Source: an uncultured Legionellaceae bacterium
GTDB taxonomy: Bacteria > Pseudomonadota > Gammaproteobacteria > Legionellales > Legionellaceae
Length of the DNA stretch: 5,915 bases
Assembly: GCA_903887975.1 (NCBI GenBank)
Contig: CAISSD010000189.1
Location: 1-5,915 of the forward strand
Direction of reading: 5' to 3'
Each line of letters starts with the position of its first letter. The first letter of the stretch is position 1. The notes under the pieces were generated by a model, which was not told where the DNA came from, did not search any database, and worked only from the letters and a program-made list of their open reading frames with translations. The position numbers and the translations under genes were made by a program. Of this stretch, positions 5,568 to 5,915 are shown one piece after another.

Positions 5568-5915
5568 ATGGCCAAACAAGAACCCAATGCACCGAAACGA
5601 GCATCACGAACCCGGCGCTTTATTAAAAGGTTTGTGAATTTACCGTTATGGATGGGCTTTTCTCGCTTAAAAAATCAATCGATTGGATTGTTTGTCTTCA
5701 TGCGAGATTTTTTTGTGGTGGCGCCAGTGGACAAGGTTGTGCCATTTGAATCGGTGAAAAAAAAATTTAAATTAACCAACGACGTTTTGGATACTCAATA
5801 CCATCATCTGATTTTTATGGGGCGTTTTTTGCTGTTTTTGGGCGTGTTGATTGTTTTGTATATGGTTTATCAGATGATTTATGGCAGTTGGTTGGTGGTG
5901 GTGGTGACGTTGGTG
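5568..5915 (+). CDS. icmV: Dot/Icm type IVB secretion protein IcmV (partial, 3' end outside window)
   Basis: Inner-membrane Dot/Icm component needed for intracellular growth in Legionella; its precise role is poorly defined. The first 116 residues are visible, about three quarters of the roughly 150 expected. The N-terminus is strongly basic and cytoplasmic (KRASRTRRFIKRF, 10-22). A middle segment, GLFVFMRDFFVVAPVDKVVPFESVKKKFKLT (given by position 40-70), is followed by LTNDVLDTQYHH. A first membrane helix spans about 84-104 and a second begins near 108 (WLVVVVTLV), cut by the window edge; valine GTG codons make this end repetitive. The position, divergent from icmW, matches Legionella, where dotA follows. 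Sequence similarity to IcmV is only recognised loosely, so synteny carries much weight. The ATG at 5568 is preferred because the predicted promoter gives it a normal leader; an in-frame ATG at 5532 would add 12 residues but lie almost at the transcription start. The ribosome site (AGAG, 12 nt away) is weak. Confidence 0.85.
   Translation, partial: MAKQEPNAPKRASRTRRFIKRFVNLPLWMGFSRLKNQSIGLFVFMRDFFVVAPVDKVVPFESVKKKFKLTNDVLDTQYHHLIFMGRFLLFLGVLIVLYMVYQMIYGSWLVVVVTLV

Noticed and set aside
5894..5915. GTG-rich repeat at the right edge
   Set aside because: It is explained by consecutive valine codons in the second membrane helix of IcmV; it is not a separate repeat element.

Overview
The window looks like part of the chromosome of a gammaproteobacterium of the order Legionellales (Legionella/Coxiella/Aquicella/Berkiella-like). 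The main reason is an unmistakable Dot/Icm type IVB secretion block at the right end, icmX-icmW on the minus strand and icmV diverging on the plus strand. This is the same arrangement as the icmX-icmW / icmV-dotA locus of Legionella pneumophila. The genus cannot be fixed from this sequence alone.

Layout, right to left. Bases 5568-5915 hold the first 116 codons of icmV, an inner-membrane Dot/Icm protein, running off the right edge (dotA is expected beyond). Bases 5465-5567 are a 103-bp divergent control region with a CpxR-type box and two predicted promoters that share a symmetric -10 region. Leftward on the minus strand come icmW (coupling-complex chaperone), icmX (secreted/periplasmic factor), a cN-II-like HAD 5'-nucleotidase (IMP/GMP type), bioD (dethiobiotin synthetase), and a fused ATP sulfurylase-APS kinase (sat-cysC type) that runs off the left edge.

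The five minus-strand genes are packed as one transcription unit: icmW/icmX overlap by ATGA, icmX/nucleotidase are 12 nt apart, nucleotidase/bioD overlap by ATGA and bioD/sat-cysC overlap by GTGA. No terminator or gap separates the secretion genes from the metabolic genes. Sulfate activation to PAPS and a biotin step therefore probably share transcripts with icmWX, which is the most unusual feature of the window.

The six genes are intact as far as they can be seen and keep the expected catalytic motifs. No RNA genes, CRISPR arrays, insertion sequences or long repeats were found. No entirely new system is visible. The points of interest are the operon composition, the divergent promoter architecture and the start sites.
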